DNA of 64,000 bases from an uncultured Paraglaciecola sp. (GCA_947498355.1 CANMKA010000001.1:124001-188000); one strand, 5' to 3'. Positions 32,046 through 42,979 are shown, counted from the stretch's first letter. Notes: a model not told the origin generated them from the letters alone. Numbers and translations are program-made.

Positions 32046-35000
32046 TTAACTACTGGCATTGATACTCAGTAGCATTAACTCTCGTAACGCTACTGAGAAT
32101 TTCGCAAATTCATGGGTATTGCTGGTTTTGAACTCTGCCATCATATGATACCAGCGATCGAGAAGAGTTTGATTATTGTCCATCCAATTTTTTAGAATAA
32201 GTTCTGCATCTTGCTCGCCGTTAGCACTCTCAAGTAACACTGAGGTAATGCTGCGTTGCTGCCAATCCAGTTCTTCACGACATGACGAACGAGCTAACGC
32301 TTGCCAATGATTTACTACAGGTTGCTTATCAATCTGAGACAAAAACCAGTGCAGTTCTAGTGTAAAACCCACTTTAAAGTACAAGTTTGAGACCAATTCA
32401 ACATCATATTTTTGCTGTTCGGACAATTGTGTAATGTCCATACAAGGGAACATATTGCTGGTGGCGGCAACTCTAAACGCAATGTCTTGAGGTACACCTT
32501 GAGATGTGAGCTGCTCTACAGCTTCTTTTAATTCGGTTTGTTCTTGTTCTACCAAATACGCATTGATATTTTCACTTAAATCTAAATAAGTGTGTTTATA
32601 TAGGTCAATAGATCCTTGGATATCTTGGCCTTTGCATCCATGGCGTAAATACCAACGTGAAGCCCGGCGTAAGGTACGCCGAATTTTATCTAGCATAGTA
32701 AGCTGGATATGGCTTGGTACTTTATTATCGAGACTTTCTATTTCATTCCAAAGCGATTCGGAATCGAAAATACCAGATACCACAGAGTAACTATTCGCAA
32801 TTTCATCTACTCCCGCACCTGTTTCCTCTTGTATCCGGTATACATAATTCATCCCCATGACGTTAAGCATATTGTTAGTCAGTTTAGTGGCGATAATCTC
32901 ACTTCTTAAGGGGTGTAATTGCATTTGCTTAGCAAACTTTTTGCGAAGGCGTTTTGGAAATGCATCAATCAACAATTTACCATGATAAGGATTGTCTGTG
33001 ATGGCGGGAACATTAAGTTTTTCCTTCATGTCCATTTTACCGTAAGCCAACAATACAGATAACTCGGGTCGAGTCAGCCCTTTGGATTTAACCAAACGCT
33101 CAGAAATTTCGTCGTCCGATGGAATAAACTCAAGCTCTCGATTCAGATTTCCTTCTTTTTCTAAGCCATGGATAAACCTAAGTTGTTCTTTTAATTGGCT
33201 GACACCCGCTAGCTCTGTGACTGATAAAGATTCAGTTTGTTTGTAACAATCCTCAATCACCAGCTCACCTACTTCGTCTGTCATGGCGTACAATAGTTCG
33301 TTACGCTGTTTTACGGTAAGCTCGCCACAACTCACTAAAGAGTTAAGTAATATTTTGATGTTTACTTCATTATCTGAGCAATCAACTCCGCCCACGTTGT
33401 CCACAAAATCTGTATTGACGCGGCCGCCATGGGTAGCAAATTCAATTCTTCCCAATTGAGTCGCCCCTAAATTACCGCCCTCACCAATAATTTTCGCTTT
33501 AACCTGGTTACCGTTTACCCGCACATCATCGTTTGCTCGGTCCCCTACTTCTGCATGAGACTCTTTACTACCCTTAACATAAGTGCCTATTCCACCGTTC
33601 CAAATTAGGTCAACTGGCATCTGTAACACTTGATGAATAAGCGCATTAGGGGTCATTTCAGCTTGGCTGGTATTTAGCCATTTCTGCATTTCTTTGCTTA
33701 GCTTTATAGATTTACTACGTCGACTGAATATTGCTCCGCCTTTTGACAACAATGATGAATCATAGTCTTCCCAGCTCAAGCTTGGGTCTTCAAACAGGCG
33801 TTTACGCTCTTTATAACTCGACTCAATGTCTGGATTGGGGTCAAAAAATATGTGTAAATGGTTAAATGCGCACACCAACTGAGTATGTTGCGAAAGTAAC
33901 ATACCATTACCAAATACATCCCCCGCCATGTCACCAATGGCAACACACGTAAAATTGGTCGTTTGGCAATCTACGCCCATTTCTCTAAAATGCCGTTTAA
34001 CTGATTCCCATGCGCCTTTTGCAGTGATGCCCATCTTTTTATGGTCGTAGCCAATGCTGCCACCTGAGGCAAACGCGTCTCCCAACCAAAAATTGAATTC
34101 TTCGGCTATACCATTAGCAATATCAGAAAAGGTTGCCGTCCCTTTATCCGCTGCCACCACTAAATAGGCATCGTCGTCATCTAACCTTACAACATTATCT
34201 GGATGTACAATCTTTCCATCCACTATGTTGTCGGTAATATCTAACAAGCTTCGGATGAAAATTTTGTAACATTCTTTGCCTTCTGCTAAAAATGCGTCTC
34301 TTCCTTGAACTTGGTGAATATTTTTACAAACAAACCCACCCTTTGCCCCTACAGGGACAATCACAGTGTTTTTTACTTGTTGCGCCTTAACCAAACCTAA
34401 CACTTCGGTTCGAAAATCTTCTTGTCTGTCTGACCAGCGTAAGCCTCCCCTTGCAACTTTGCCCCCGCGTAAATGCACCCCTTCGATACGAGGTGAATAA
34501 ACAAAGATTTCGAACTTGGGCCTAGGTAAAGGCATATCAGGGATAAGCTCAGGTAATAACTTAAACGAGACATAAGACTTCTCGCAGCCGTTATCATCGG
34601 GTTGAAAAAAGTTGGTTCTTAAGGTTGCTTGAATCAAATCTAAATAACGTCGAATAATTCTATCGTCGTCTAGGTTCGAAACCTTATCTAGCTGGGTTTT
34701 TATCGTTTCTAATAGAGCCTGTTGTCTATTTGAGTTTTGTTCAATCTTTGGATCAAACTTCTCGTTAAACAACTCTACTAGGTTAACCGCAATCTCTGGA
34801 TAGTGAGACAAGGTATTGGCAATGTAATCTCGACTAAACGAACTACCAATTTGTCGCATATATTTAGCATAAGCACGCAGAATAGTCACCGAACGACCAG
34901 TTAATCCGCCACCCAGCACCATGCGATTAAATGGGTCATCTTCTAAGGCATTACTCCATACCTGCGAAAAGGCTTGCTGAAATAACTGCTGAGCTTGGCC

Positions 35001-36881
35001 CATGTCCATATCGTTACTGGTGTTATGTAACATAGAAAAATCCATGATCCAGTTTACTTGACCGTCGCTAGTAGCGACTTTATAGGGACTCTCGTCAATG
35101 ACTCGCAAGCCGAAGTTTTCTAGCATAGGCAAAACGGCAGATAAGTGAATCGGCTCGTTTGAATGAAATAATTTAAGTTTTACCGCTTTGCTGTCTGGCC
35201 CTTCTTCTTGGGGGCGATAGAACAGCATATCGAGGCCATTTTTCCCCCCTAGTTTCTCTAACTTTTCGATATCAACTAATGCAGCCGTTGGTAGATTGCA
35301 TTCTTTGTAGCTACTTGAGAATGCATTGAGGTATTTTTTTTCGAGCTTTTTGCCTTTGGCTTCGCCGTGGTTGTCTTTAATGGCTGCTTGTAATTGGTCT
35401 TCCCAACTTTTACTCAACTCTATGATGTTACGTTCAATTTCCTTCACATTGAATTCCAAATTGTTATTTTTAACCCAAGCTATGTAGTGTGTTCTGGCAT
35501 ACACAGATTCAGAAAAGTAAGTCGTAAATTCCACTTCTTTATCACTTGAAAAAGCGCGCTTTAACAATGCTTGAGTGTCTGAGCGCAATTTTGTGTTGTA
35601 GCGTTCTCTTGGCACATATACTAAACATGAAATATAGCGACCAAAAATGTCTTTGCGCACAAACAGTTTAGAAATCCCTCGCTCTTGCATCTGAAAAATG
35701 CCCAAGATAATTTTGGCTAGCTCTGTAACGCTGCCTTGTAGCAATTCATCTCTTGGATAGGTTTCAATAATATTTAAAAAGGCTTTGTGTCCGTGGGAGC
35801 CAGGAAGAAATCCAGATAGCTCAGAAATCGCTTTAATTTTTTGCTCTAACACAGGTATTTGCGTAGCACTGCTGTTATAGAAGGATGCCGAATAAAGGCC
35901 GATAAATCTGTCTTCGCCGACTACCTTACCCTGCTTATCAAATCGCTTTATCCCCACATAATCCATATAAGCGGGGCGATGCACCCTAGAACGAGAACTA
36001 GTTTTGGTTAGCATTAATGGGTTTGCACTAAGGGCCTCTTCTCTTGCCGTAGTGGGAATATTCGACAACACCCTCTCTCTATCGGTAATCGAGTTTTTCA
36101 TTAATCCTAAACTCGACTCATTATCGGCTACCCAGCGGTAGTCGCCTTCAATGCCGGTTGCACTGTATTCTCTGTATCCCATTAGAGTAAAATTATGATC
36201 ACCTAACCAAGTTAAAAACTTTTCAGCTTCTCCTTGGTTTTCTTTCGATGTTGGACACGAAGCGCTTTTCAACTCATCAATTTTTGCTTTAAGCTTTTCA
36301 GTCATAGGCTTCCAATCCCCTACGACAAGCGACACTTCATTAACCACAGACAACAACTCTTGGGCGATGGCATCCAGTGAATCTTTGGTAACTTGGCGGT
36401 CAACTTCCAATAAAAATACGGCTTCTTTGAAACTAGATTTACTGTCGCTAGGCTCAACAAACTTTTGCAAGTGACAGGTTTTATTGCGAGATACCCGCAT
36501 TGGACTGTGCAGTAAAAGGTGTGCGGTAATTCCCATTCTATTCAATGCCATGCGCACTGAATCCACGAGAAATGGCATATCGCCCACTATGATTTCGACT
36601 ATAGTATGAGTGGATTTCCAGCCATGTTGACTGATTTCTGGATTAAACACGCGAATGAAAGGCTGATCGGCTGAGTAATCAATAAATTCATTCCAAAGGC
36701 TAAGGGTTGCGCCGTATAAATCGCTAGCATTTCGGTTGTCTAGATCGTCACTCGACATATTGCTAAATAAGCGATTTGAAAAATCTTGTACCTGCTCAAC
36801 CTGATCGGCATTAACCTTTTTGCCAATTAACTTGTACACGTTTTCTAGTAAAACTGAATGTTGATTATTAGAAACCACCAT
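32046..36881 (-). CDS. gdhB: Large NAD-dependent glutamate dehydrogenase (180-kDa class)
   Basis: A 1611-residue cytoplasmic enzyme that deaminates glutamate to 2-oxoglutarate with NAD, feeding amino-acid carbon into the TCA cycle. The long N-terminal regulatory part (ACT-like segments around 80-200) precedes the catalytic core. The core contains KVARGGLRWSDRQEDFRTE and VKNTVIVPVGAKGGFV (substrate lysines) and the NAD-binding part with GIGTYVKG and IGEGGNLG. The family is usually about 1600 residues. The open frame extends 25 codons upstream, but ATG 36881 has AGGTGG six bases before it and starts the conserved MVVSNNQHSVLLENV. It ends in a strong terminator. Confidence 0.95.
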   Translation of the reverse strand: MVVSNNQHSVLLENVYKLIGKKVNADQVEQVQDFSNRLFSNMSSDDLDNRNASDLYGATLSLWNEFIDYSADQPFIRVFNPEISQHGWKSTHTIVEIIVGDMPFLVDSVRMALNRMGITAHLLLHSPMRVSRNKTCHLQKFVEPSDSKSSFKEAVFLLEVDRQVTKDSLDAIAQELLSVVNEVSLVVGDWKPMTEKLKAKIDELKSASCPTSKENQGEAEKFLTWLGDHNFTLMGYREYSATGIEGDYRWVADNESSLGLMKNSITDRERVLSNIPTTAREEALSANPLMLTKTSSRSRVHRPAYMDYVGIKRFDKQGKVVGEDRFIGLYSASFYNSSATQIPVLEQKIKAISELSGFLPGSHGHKAFLNIIETYPRDELLQGSVTELAKIILGIFQMQERGISKLFVRKDIFGRYISCLVYVPRERYNTKLRSDTQALLKRAFSSDKEVEFTTYFSESVYARTHYIAWVKNNNLEFNVKEIERNIIELSKSWEDQLQAAIKDNHGEAKGKKLEKKYLNAFSSSYKECNLPTAALVDIEKLEKLGGKNGLDMLFYRPQEEGPDSKAVKLKLFHSNEPIHLSAVLPMLENFGLRVIDESPYKVATSDGQVNWIMDFSMLHNTSNDMDMGQAQQLFQQAFSQVWSNALEDDPFNRMVLGGGLTGRSVTILRAYAKYMRQIGSSFSRDYIANTLSHYPEIAVNLVELFNEKFDPKIEQNSNRQQALLETIKTQLDKVSNLDDDRIIRRYLDLIQATLRTNFFQPDDNGCEKSYVSFKLLPELIPDMPLPRPKFEIFVYSPRIEGVHLRGGKVARGGLRWSDRQEDFRTEVLGLVKAQQVKNTVIVPVGAKGGFVCKNIHQVQGRDAFLAEGKECYKIFIRSLLDITDNIVDGKIVHPDNVVRLDDDDAYLVVAADKGTATFSDIANGIAEEFNFWLGDAFASGGSIGYDHKKMGITAKGAWESVKRHFREMGVDCQTTNFTCVAIGDMAGDVFGNGMLLSQHTQLVCAFNHLHIFFDPNPDIESSYKERKRLFEDPSLSWEDYDSSLLSKGGAIFSRRSKSIKLSKEMQKWLNTSQAEMTPNALIHQVLQMPVDLIWNGGIGTYVKGSKESHAEVGDRANDDVRVNGNQVKAKIIGEGGNLGATQLGRIEFATHGGRVNTDFVDNVGGVDCSDNEVNIKILLNSLVSCGELTVKQRNELLYAMTDEVGELVIEDCYKQTESLSVTELAGVSQLKEQLRFIHGLEKEGNLNRELEFIPSDDEISERLVKSKGLTRPELSVLLAYGKMDMKEKLNVPAITDNPYHGKLLIDAFPKRLRKKFAKQMQLHPLRSEIIATKLTNNMLNVMGMNYVYRIQEETGAGVDEIANSYSVVSGIFDSESLWNEIESLDNKVPSHIQLTMLDKIRRTLRRASRWYLRHGCKGQDIQGSIDLYKHTYLDLSENINAYLVEQEQTELKEAVEQLTSQGVPQDIAFRVAATSNMFPCMDITQLSEQQKYDVELVSNLYFKVGFTLELHWFLSQIDKQPVVNHWQALARSSCREELDWQQRSITSVLLESANGEQDAELILKNWMDNNQTLLDRWYHMMAEFKTSNTHEFAKFSVALRELMLLSINASS

Positions 36882-37066
36882 GTATCCACCTATTTTGAAG
36901 TCACCTTGAACATTAGTCGTAAAAGTTGCGCCCTGTAGAACGATTCTTTTGCACATTCAAGATTAGCCAAAATACTGAGATATATACAGTTTTTTGTGAA
37001 AAATATGTAAAACGAGTCATAAGTTATCCTTTTACTCATGACGACCAAAACACCTAATTGGCCTAC

Positions 37067-37288
37067 TTAGTTGACCTTCACAAATTCCTTGATTTTATTA
37101 TTGTCGCCAACAGTTAATCTAAATCGACCATGTAACCCGGTAGGGCCGACAAAAGGACGCAAGTTCAAAACAGGCAACTGTACCCGCTTACCATTGTCAT
37201 CTGTCATTACCACAGTATTGAATCCAGGCTCATAAAATCGTTCGCAGTAATCATATTTTACTGACAAGCTAAAATAGAAAGTTTGCAT
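37067..37288 (-). CDS. DUF2835 family protein
   Basis: A 73-residue protein of the DUF2835 family (PF11197): MQTFYFSLSVKYDYCERFYE, a central VVMTDDNGKRVQLPVLNLRPFV and GLHGRFRLTV. It is predicted to be a small all-beta protein; the function is unknown. A TTG four codons upstream is a possible start, but the ATG opens the conserved region. It sits between the glutamate dehydrogenase and pepN on the same strand. Confidence 0.8.
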   Translation of the reverse strand: MQTFYFSLSVKYDYCERFYEPGFNTVVMTDDNGKRVQLPVLNLRPFVGPTGLHGRFRLTVGDNNKIKEFVKVN

Positions 37289-37441
37289 ACTCACACTCAA
37301 ACAATAATAGATTAAACAAAATTAAGGCTAGGAATTGGCATCCCCAACCTTAAACAATGTAACTAATTCGACTGCTGGATGGCAGAGATACTAAGCTCAC
37401 AACGGGTGTTAGCTAACACTTTATCCAGCGTTTAATTTAAC

Positions 37442-40048
37442 CTAGCTTAAGCTTTTGCTGATTTTTTCGTATAAATCTTTGCTTAGACCTTTAGTATCAC
37501 CAATTCTGGCTAATTGATTTTGCATCAAAGTTTGCCTATTTGAATCGACCTTTTGCCACTGAATCAAAGGGGTAATGATGCGAGCGGCGACTTGTGGGTT
37601 AATGTCGTTAAGCTTTACTATCTGATCGGCAACAAATTTGTATCCACTACCGTCTTGATTATGGAACCCTTCAACATTATAAAACGCAAAGCTTCCCACA
37701 ACCGCTCGAACTCTATTTGGGTTGCTAAACGTAAATTGTCCGTGTTCCATCAGCATAGCTAATCTGGGCAAAATATCGGGACGAGATGTATTGGCATGTA
37801 GAGCAAACCATTTGTCTAATACCAATACGTCATGTCGCCATTTTTCTTCAAAATGCTGCATTAAACCATCAAAGGTGTCGAGTCCACCGGCTTGTGCGGC
37901 AATCAATGCGCCGAGGGAATCAGTCATGTTATCGGCATGAGTAAAGTGCTGTTCAATTAAGGCACTGTGCTTAACATGTTGCCCAGCTGCGAGGTTTTTT
38001 AACGCCAAGTTACGTAACCTACGCTGCTTAACCTGCTCAATACTATATTCATACGGGGCAATATCAATGGACTCGTACGCACTTAACCAGGTATTCGAAT
38101 ATTCACTCGCTAGGGCTTGAGTCAGTGCTTTTCGAGACGAAACCAAAGCATCTATATCAATGTTATCTTTTTGCTGAAATAAGGTTTCAAAGCTGGGAAC
38201 AGTTAATAACTCGGCTTTAAAGTCTTGTTCTATACTTTCGTCGTCCAATACTTGAGCAAACACCTCTAACGTTTGACCTAATAAGGATGTTCCTTGTTCA
38301 GGTGTCAGTGTACCGAGTTCGTGGATACATTGACTAAACAAACGTTGCCCCGCATCCCAACGCGTGAAGGGATCGGGGGAATGTAAAACGAGTTTTTGTA
38401 AATCATCGACAGAATAATCATATTGAAGTTTAACTGGCGCAGAAAAGTCATGTAACAAAGAAGGCAAAGGCTTAGCTTTCAAGCCTTCAACAGAATAGCT
38501 TTGCTGACTTTGAGTCAGCTCAATTAAACTGGTTTGTGCCGCGTTATCCAAAGAGCGAGGGACACCATTCTCATCTAGTAGGCTCAATTTAATGGGGATC
38601 AATAAATCTTGCTTATCTTTTTGACTATAAGTTGGAGGTGTATGTTGTGAGAATGTTATTTGGTACTCCCCAGTTTTTGAGTCAAAGCTATCCTTCACTG
38701 AGACCACAGGTGTGCCCGATTGCCCGTACCAACGTTTAAACAAAGTTAAATCTTTTGCATTTGCATCCTGCATGGCTTGAACAAAATCGTCGCAGGTCAC
38801 TGCTTGACCATCGAATCGTTCAAAGTACAGATCCATGCCCGCTCTAAATCCTGCTTTGCCCAATAAGGTCAATAACATGCGAATGACCTCTGAACCCTTA
38901 TCGTAGACGGTAACCGTATAAAAATTATTCATCTCCATCACTTCATCAGGGCGGATAGGATGAGCCATGGCACTGGCGTCTTCAGCGAACTGATGTTCAC
39001 GAATAATTTTTACATTTTTTATCCGATTAACCACAGGTGACGACATGTCTGCACTAAATTGCTGATCACGAAATACCGTTAAACCTTCTTTTAAACTTAG
39101 CTGAAACCAATCACGACAGGTTACCCGATTACCCGTCCAGTTATGAAAATACTCGTGGCCTATTACTGCCTCGATATTAAAGTAATCTTCATCGGTTGCC
39201 GTGTCTGAATTGGCAAGAACAAACTTACTGTTAAATACATTTAAGCCTTTGTTTTCCATCGCACCCATATTGAAAAAATCGACAGCGACTATCATATAAA
39301 TGTCTAAATCGTACTCTAAGCCAAACTCAGTTTCGTCCCATGCCATAGATTTTTTTAAAGACTCTAGCGCGTGGTGACCTCTATGGGCCATTCCCTTATC
39401 AACATATAATTCTAGTGCGACAGAACGATTTGACTGGGTGACGAATGTGTCGGTTAATACATCAAAATCCCCAGCGACCAATGCAAATAAATAACAGGGT
39501 TTATTAAAGGGATCTGACCATTTAACCCAATGCTTGTTGTCTGCCAACTCACCTTGCTCAAGTTTGTTACCGTTTGACAGTAAATGAGGAAACTCGGTTT
39601 TATCGGCAATGATTTTCACATCGTATTTAGACAATACATCTGGACGGTCTAAAAAGTAGGTAATTTTGCGAAACCCTTCTGCTTCACACTGAGTGCAAAA
39701 CGCCCCTGCCGATAAATAAAGTCCTTCCAAGCTGGTGTTGGCTTTAGGATTAATCTGGTTGACTATTTTTAGGGTAAAATCAGACTTATCTGTGTCTATG
39801 CTTAATGAGGTATCGCTAACACTGTGTTCGACAGATGGGTCATCATCCAAAGTTACAGATAGCAGTTCAATGTCTTCTCCATCTAGAACCAAAGGTTTAG
39901 CATGCTTACCGTTACGCGTAACGGATAGAATACTGGTAACCTGAGTATTTTCTTCTTTTAAATCAAAGGTAAGGGAAACCTGGCTGATTAGAAAATCTGG
40001 CACTTGGTAATCTTTTCTAAGTTTGCTGGTTAAGGCGTTTACTTGCAT
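37442..40048 (-). CDS. pepN: Aminopeptidase N
   Basis: An 868-residue M1-family zinc aminopeptidase that removes N-terminal residues from peptides in the cytoplasm. The substrate-binding motif MGAMENKGLN and the zinc site IGHEYFHNWTGNRVTCRDWFQ (HExxH with the distal Glu in LKEGLTVFRD) are intact. DUF3458 Ig-like and C-terminal helical domains follow, as in E. coli PepN (870 residues). It is immediately linked to pyrD in E. coli; here NAD-GDH and DUF2835 lie between. Confidence 0.96.
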   Translation of the reverse strand: MQVNALTSKLRKDYQVPDFLISQVSLTFDLKEENTQVTSILSVTRNGKHAKPLVLDGEDIELLSVTLDDDPSVEHSVSDTSLSIDTDKSDFTLKIVNQINPKANTSLEGLYLSAGAFCTQCEAEGFRKITYFLDRPDVLSKYDVKIIADKTEFPHLLSNGNKLEQGELADNKHWVKWSDPFNKPCYLFALVAGDFDVLTDTFVTQSNRSVALELYVDKGMAHRGHHALESLKKSMAWDETEFGLEYDLDIYMIVAVDFFNMGAMENKGLNVFNSKFVLANSDTATDEDYFNIEAVIGHEYFHNWTGNRVTCRDWFQLSLKEGLTVFRDQQFSADMSSPVVNRIKNVKIIREHQFAEDASAMAHPIRPDEVMEMNNFYTVTVYDKGSEVIRMLLTLLGKAGFRAGMDLYFERFDGQAVTCDDFVQAMQDANAKDLTLFKRWYGQSGTPVVSVKDSFDSKTGEYQITFSQHTPPTYSQKDKQDLLIPIKLSLLDENGVPRSLDNAAQTSLIELTQSQQSYSVEGLKAKPLPSLLHDFSAPVKLQYDYSVDDLQKLVLHSPDPFTRWDAGQRLFSQCIHELGTLTPEQGTSLLGQTLEVFAQVLDDESIEQDFKAELLTVPSFETLFQQKDNIDIDALVSSRKALTQALASEYSNTWLSAYESIDIAPYEYSIEQVKQRRLRNLALKNLAAGQHVKHSALIEQHFTHADNMTDSLGALIAAQAGGLDTFDGLMQHFEEKWRHDVLVLDKWFALHANTSRPDILPRLAMLMEHGQFTFSNPNRVRAVVGSFAFYNVEGFHNQDGSGYKFVADQIVKLNDINPQVAARIITPLIQWQKVDSNRQTLMQNQLARIGDTKGLSKDLYEKISKSLS

Positions 40049-40070
40049 AAGTGTCTCAATAAAAGGTTAA

Positions 40071-41549
40071 TTACTGGCTGAGCTGAGGCTCTGCAGCTAA
40101 ATGTTTCGGAATAGCGATACGCAAAATCTTAATACCTAAATAAGCGTAAATTATCGCGAGAACAGGATTAATCACATTAAAAAACGCATAAAATATATAG
40201 TCAATTGGACTAACCGCCAATACACCCGCCATGTATACCCCACAGGTATTCCATGGGATCAAGGGCGATGTCAATGTGCCCCCATCTTCTAGGCTCCTAG
40301 ATAAATTTAGTTGATTCAATCCTCGTTTTTCAAACTCATTTTTGTACATTCGCCCCGGCATAACAATTGCCATATATTGGTCTGCGGTAAGAATGTTGGT
40401 ACCAATACAGGTAAAAATAACGCGACTTATTATACTTCCAGCCGTTTTAGCGCCTTTAAGTAATGCTTTGACTAAGGTATCGAGTAAGCCTATTTTTTCG
40501 ATTACGGCTCCAAATGTCATGGCACATAAAATTAGCCAAATGGTATTTAGCATTGAAGACATACCGCCACGACTGAGTAAACTATTTAAGGTATCACTGG
40601 ATGTGTTGAATACTACGCCATCAAATAAGGTGGTCCAAATCAGCATGAGATTATCAATACCCTGCCCAGTTCCAGTAAGCTTTGCCAAGAGTTCCGGTTG
40701 AAAAATCGCTGCCCACAGACCGCCAATCAGTGCGCCAATACTAATCGCGGGAAACGCTGGCATTTTTTTAACAGCGAACAGTAACAACATAAGTAACGGC
40801 GCCAATAAATGCCATCCTAGGTTAAATTCAGAATTAAGCACAGCTTGCATTTGCTGCACATTCTGTTCACCGCCAACCGTTGAATTCTGCAGCCCCAAAA
40901 ATAAAAACAGGCATAAGGCTATGATAATACTGGGCAAAGTCGTCCAAAGCATATATTGAATATGCTGAAACAAGTGGGTGCCAGCGATAGCTGGTGCTAA
41001 GTTTGTGGTTTCGGATAGAGGCGAGAGTTTATCACCAAAATACGCGCCAGAAATTACGGCACCTGCGCTAATGGCTGGTGACAAACCTAACCCTGCCGAC
41101 ACGCCCATTAAGGCCACGCCTATGGTAGCCGCCGTGGTCCACGAACTGCCAATACTGATCGCCACTAGGCCGCAAATAAGGCAAGTTGCCGCGTAAAAAT
41201 AGTCTGGATTGAGTATAGATAGTCCGTAATAAATCAGGGTAGGCACGGTGCCAGAAAGCATCCAAGTACCAATTAACGCCCCCACCGCCAATAAAATTAG
41301 CATGGCACCTAACGCTCTAGACACACCAAGCACTATGCCATCTTCTATTTCCTGCCAACTAAAACCGTTTTTAAGGCCTATTAAAGCTGCGACTCCCATC
41401 GCTAATAATAACGCAACTTGATTTGGGCCATATGAGGATAAATCACCAAATAAATAAACAGATAACGCCAGTAAAAAAATAAGTAAACCAAGAGGAAGGG
41501 CGCAGTCGAATAGTGAAGCTTGGCGTTTTTGATATCCGTTGTTTGGCAC
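40071..41549 (-). CDS. nhaC: Na+/H+ antiporter, NhaC family
   Basis: A 492-residue inner-membrane protein with about 11-12 hydrophobic helices that exchanges Na+ for H+. Family-typical motifs include VAISIGSSWTTAATIGVALMGVSAGLGLSPAISAGA (broken here by helix ends), GAYFGDKLSPLSETTNLAPAIAG and LTADQYMAIVMPGRMY. These place it in the NhaC group. Sodium extrusion suits a marine habitat. The next transporter gene upstream is also Na+-coupled, with 30 bases between. Confidence 0.9.
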   Translation of the reverse strand: MPNNGYQKRQASLFDCALPLGLLIFLLALSVYLFGDLSSYGPNQVALLLAMGVAALIGLKNGFSWQEIEDGIVLGVSRALGAMLILLAVGALIGTWMLSGTVPTLIYYGLSILNPDYFYAATCLICGLVAISIGSSWTTAATIGVALMGVSAGLGLSPAISAGAVISGAYFGDKLSPLSETTNLAPAIAGTHLFQHIQYMLWTTLPSIIIALCLFLFLGLQNSTVGGEQNVQQMQAVLNSEFNLGWHLLAPLLMLLLFAVKKMPAFPAISIGALIGGLWAAIFQPELLAKLTGTGQGIDNLMLIWTTLFDGVVFNTSSDTLNSLLSRGGMSSMLNTIWLILCAMTFGAVIEKIGLLDTLVKALLKGAKTAGSIISRVIFTCIGTNILTADQYMAIVMPGRMYKNEFEKRGLNQLNLSRSLEDGGTLTSPLIPWNTCGVYMAGVLAVSPIDYIFYAFFNVINPVLAIIYAYLGIKILRIAIPKHLAAEPQLSQ

Positions 41550-41578
41550 TACTGACTCACTTTAAACAGAAATTAACC

Positions 41579-42916
41579 CTAGGCTAATAGATTGAAATAG
41601 AAAATTAGCCCTATAACCACAGGACAAACACATTTGATATACCAAGGCCAAATTTTCCAGAACAAGGTGTTGTGCATGTCTGGCGCGCCTTGTTGAAGTT
41701 CACTCAACAAGGCATGTCTATTCCATAGCCACCCAACAAACACGCAAATGAGCAGGCCTAACAATGGTTGACTGTACTTAGTCGTCAAATCAATAGTGGC
41801 ACCAAACAAAGTTTGCATATTAAATGCTAACAAAATGCTTACGCCTAAAATACTGGTTGCCACTATCCACACAGATTTCACGCGTTCGAATCCCTGATTT
41901 TCGACTAAATAGGCAACTGGGACTTCAAGCATTGAAATAGAGGACGTCAAAGCAGCGACTACCAATAAAGCAAAAAACACGACAGCGAAATAAGCACCGA
42001 TTGTGCCCATGCTTTTAAATAAAGCAGGTAACACAGAGAAGATTAGGTTAGGACCCTCTAGCAAACTACCGTCTTCGGCAAAAATCACAATGCCACTGTT
42101 AAGCGCCACGTACATGGCAGGAATAATTAGCATACCCGCTAAAATGGCGACACCAATATCGAGCAAGGCAACAGATGCCCCAAGCGTTGGAAGGTTGTCT
42201 GATTTATTTATATATGAGCCATAAATTAGAATAGTCCCTACCCCTAATGACATAGAGAAAAAACCTTGCCCCATTGCATCAAGTAAAAGTTCTAAGTCGG
42301 CTAGTTTTGAAAAATCAGGGACTAGTAGGGCGTGCCAACCATTGGCTGCGCCATCCAAGGTTGCAACATAACCAATCAGCCCAACCAGCATCACTAAAAG
42401 TGCAGGCATCAATCTAACTGACCACTTTTCAATACCGTTTTTGACCCCACCGACAACAATTAAAGCCGTAGCCATCATGAAAACGGTACAAAATCCAATG
42501 TCTCTTTGAATAGAATCTGAGATTAGCCACTTGCTTATCTCGGTCTCACCCAATACGTTTAACACTTGGCTGCTAAAATGCGCCAACATCCAACCGGCGA
42601 CCAATGCGTAAAAAGACAAGATCAAACAAACGGTAATTAAGCCCGCTACACCCACCCCTTTGCCCAACAACGGAAGCCGACTTTTACTTAAAGCCGTAAC
42701 CATATTGCCACGGGTCGCACGGCCAATAATCAACTCAGCCATCAACACTGGGTAAGCTAATAAAAATGCTAAAACGACATAAGCAATAATAAATGCAGCA
42801 CCGCCATTGCTAGCGACTTGGGTCGGAAAGCCCCATATATTGCCTAGCCCTACTGCCGATCCCGCTGCAGCAAATATAAATCCAGTTTTAGTGGAAAATT
42901 CGCCGCGCATCGACAT
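41579..42916 (-). CDS. Sodium-dependent transporter, neurotransmitter:sodium symporter family
   Basis: A 445-residue membrane protein of the NSS/SNF family with about 11 helices. The N-terminal signature FIFAAAGSAVGLGNIWGFPTQVASNGG is the unwound helix 1 that binds Na+ and substrate (as in LeuT). QGFFSMSLGVGTILIYGSYI in helix 6 also fits. Substrates of this family are amino acids or related compounds; the specific one cannot be told. It may be cotranscribed with the NhaC antiporter. Confidence 0.9.
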   Translation of the reverse strand: MSMRGEFSTKTGFIFAAAGSAVGLGNIWGFPTQVASNGGAAFIIAYVVLAFLLAYPVLMAELIIGRATRGNMVTALSKSRLPLLGKGVGVAGLITVCLILSFYALVAGWMLAHFSSQVLNVLGETEISKWLISDSIQRDIGFCTVFMMATALIVVGGVKNGIEKWSVRLMPALLVMLVGLIGYVATLDGAANGWHALLVPDFSKLADLELLLDAMGQGFFSMSLGVGTILIYGSYINKSDNLPTLGASVALLDIGVAILAGMLIIPAMYVALNSGIVIFAEDGSLLEGPNLIFSVLPALFKSMGTIGAYFAVVFFALLVVAALTSSISMLEVPVAYLVENQGFERVKSVWIVATSILGVSILLAFNMQTLFGATIDLTTKYSQPLLGLLICVFVGWLWNRHALLSELQQGAPDMHNTLFWKIWPWYIKCVCPVVIGLIFYFNLLA

Positions 42917-42979
42917 TATGCATCCACGCGAGTGATATAGATGTTTAGGCCATAGCTAAACTCAAGATTACGTCCTTGT

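Noticed and set aside
41880..41900. GTTCGAATCCC resembling a tRNA T-arm
   Set aside because: It is coding sequence within the sodium-symporter gene and no cloverleaf can be drawn around it. No tRNA or rRNA gene was recognised anywhere in the window.
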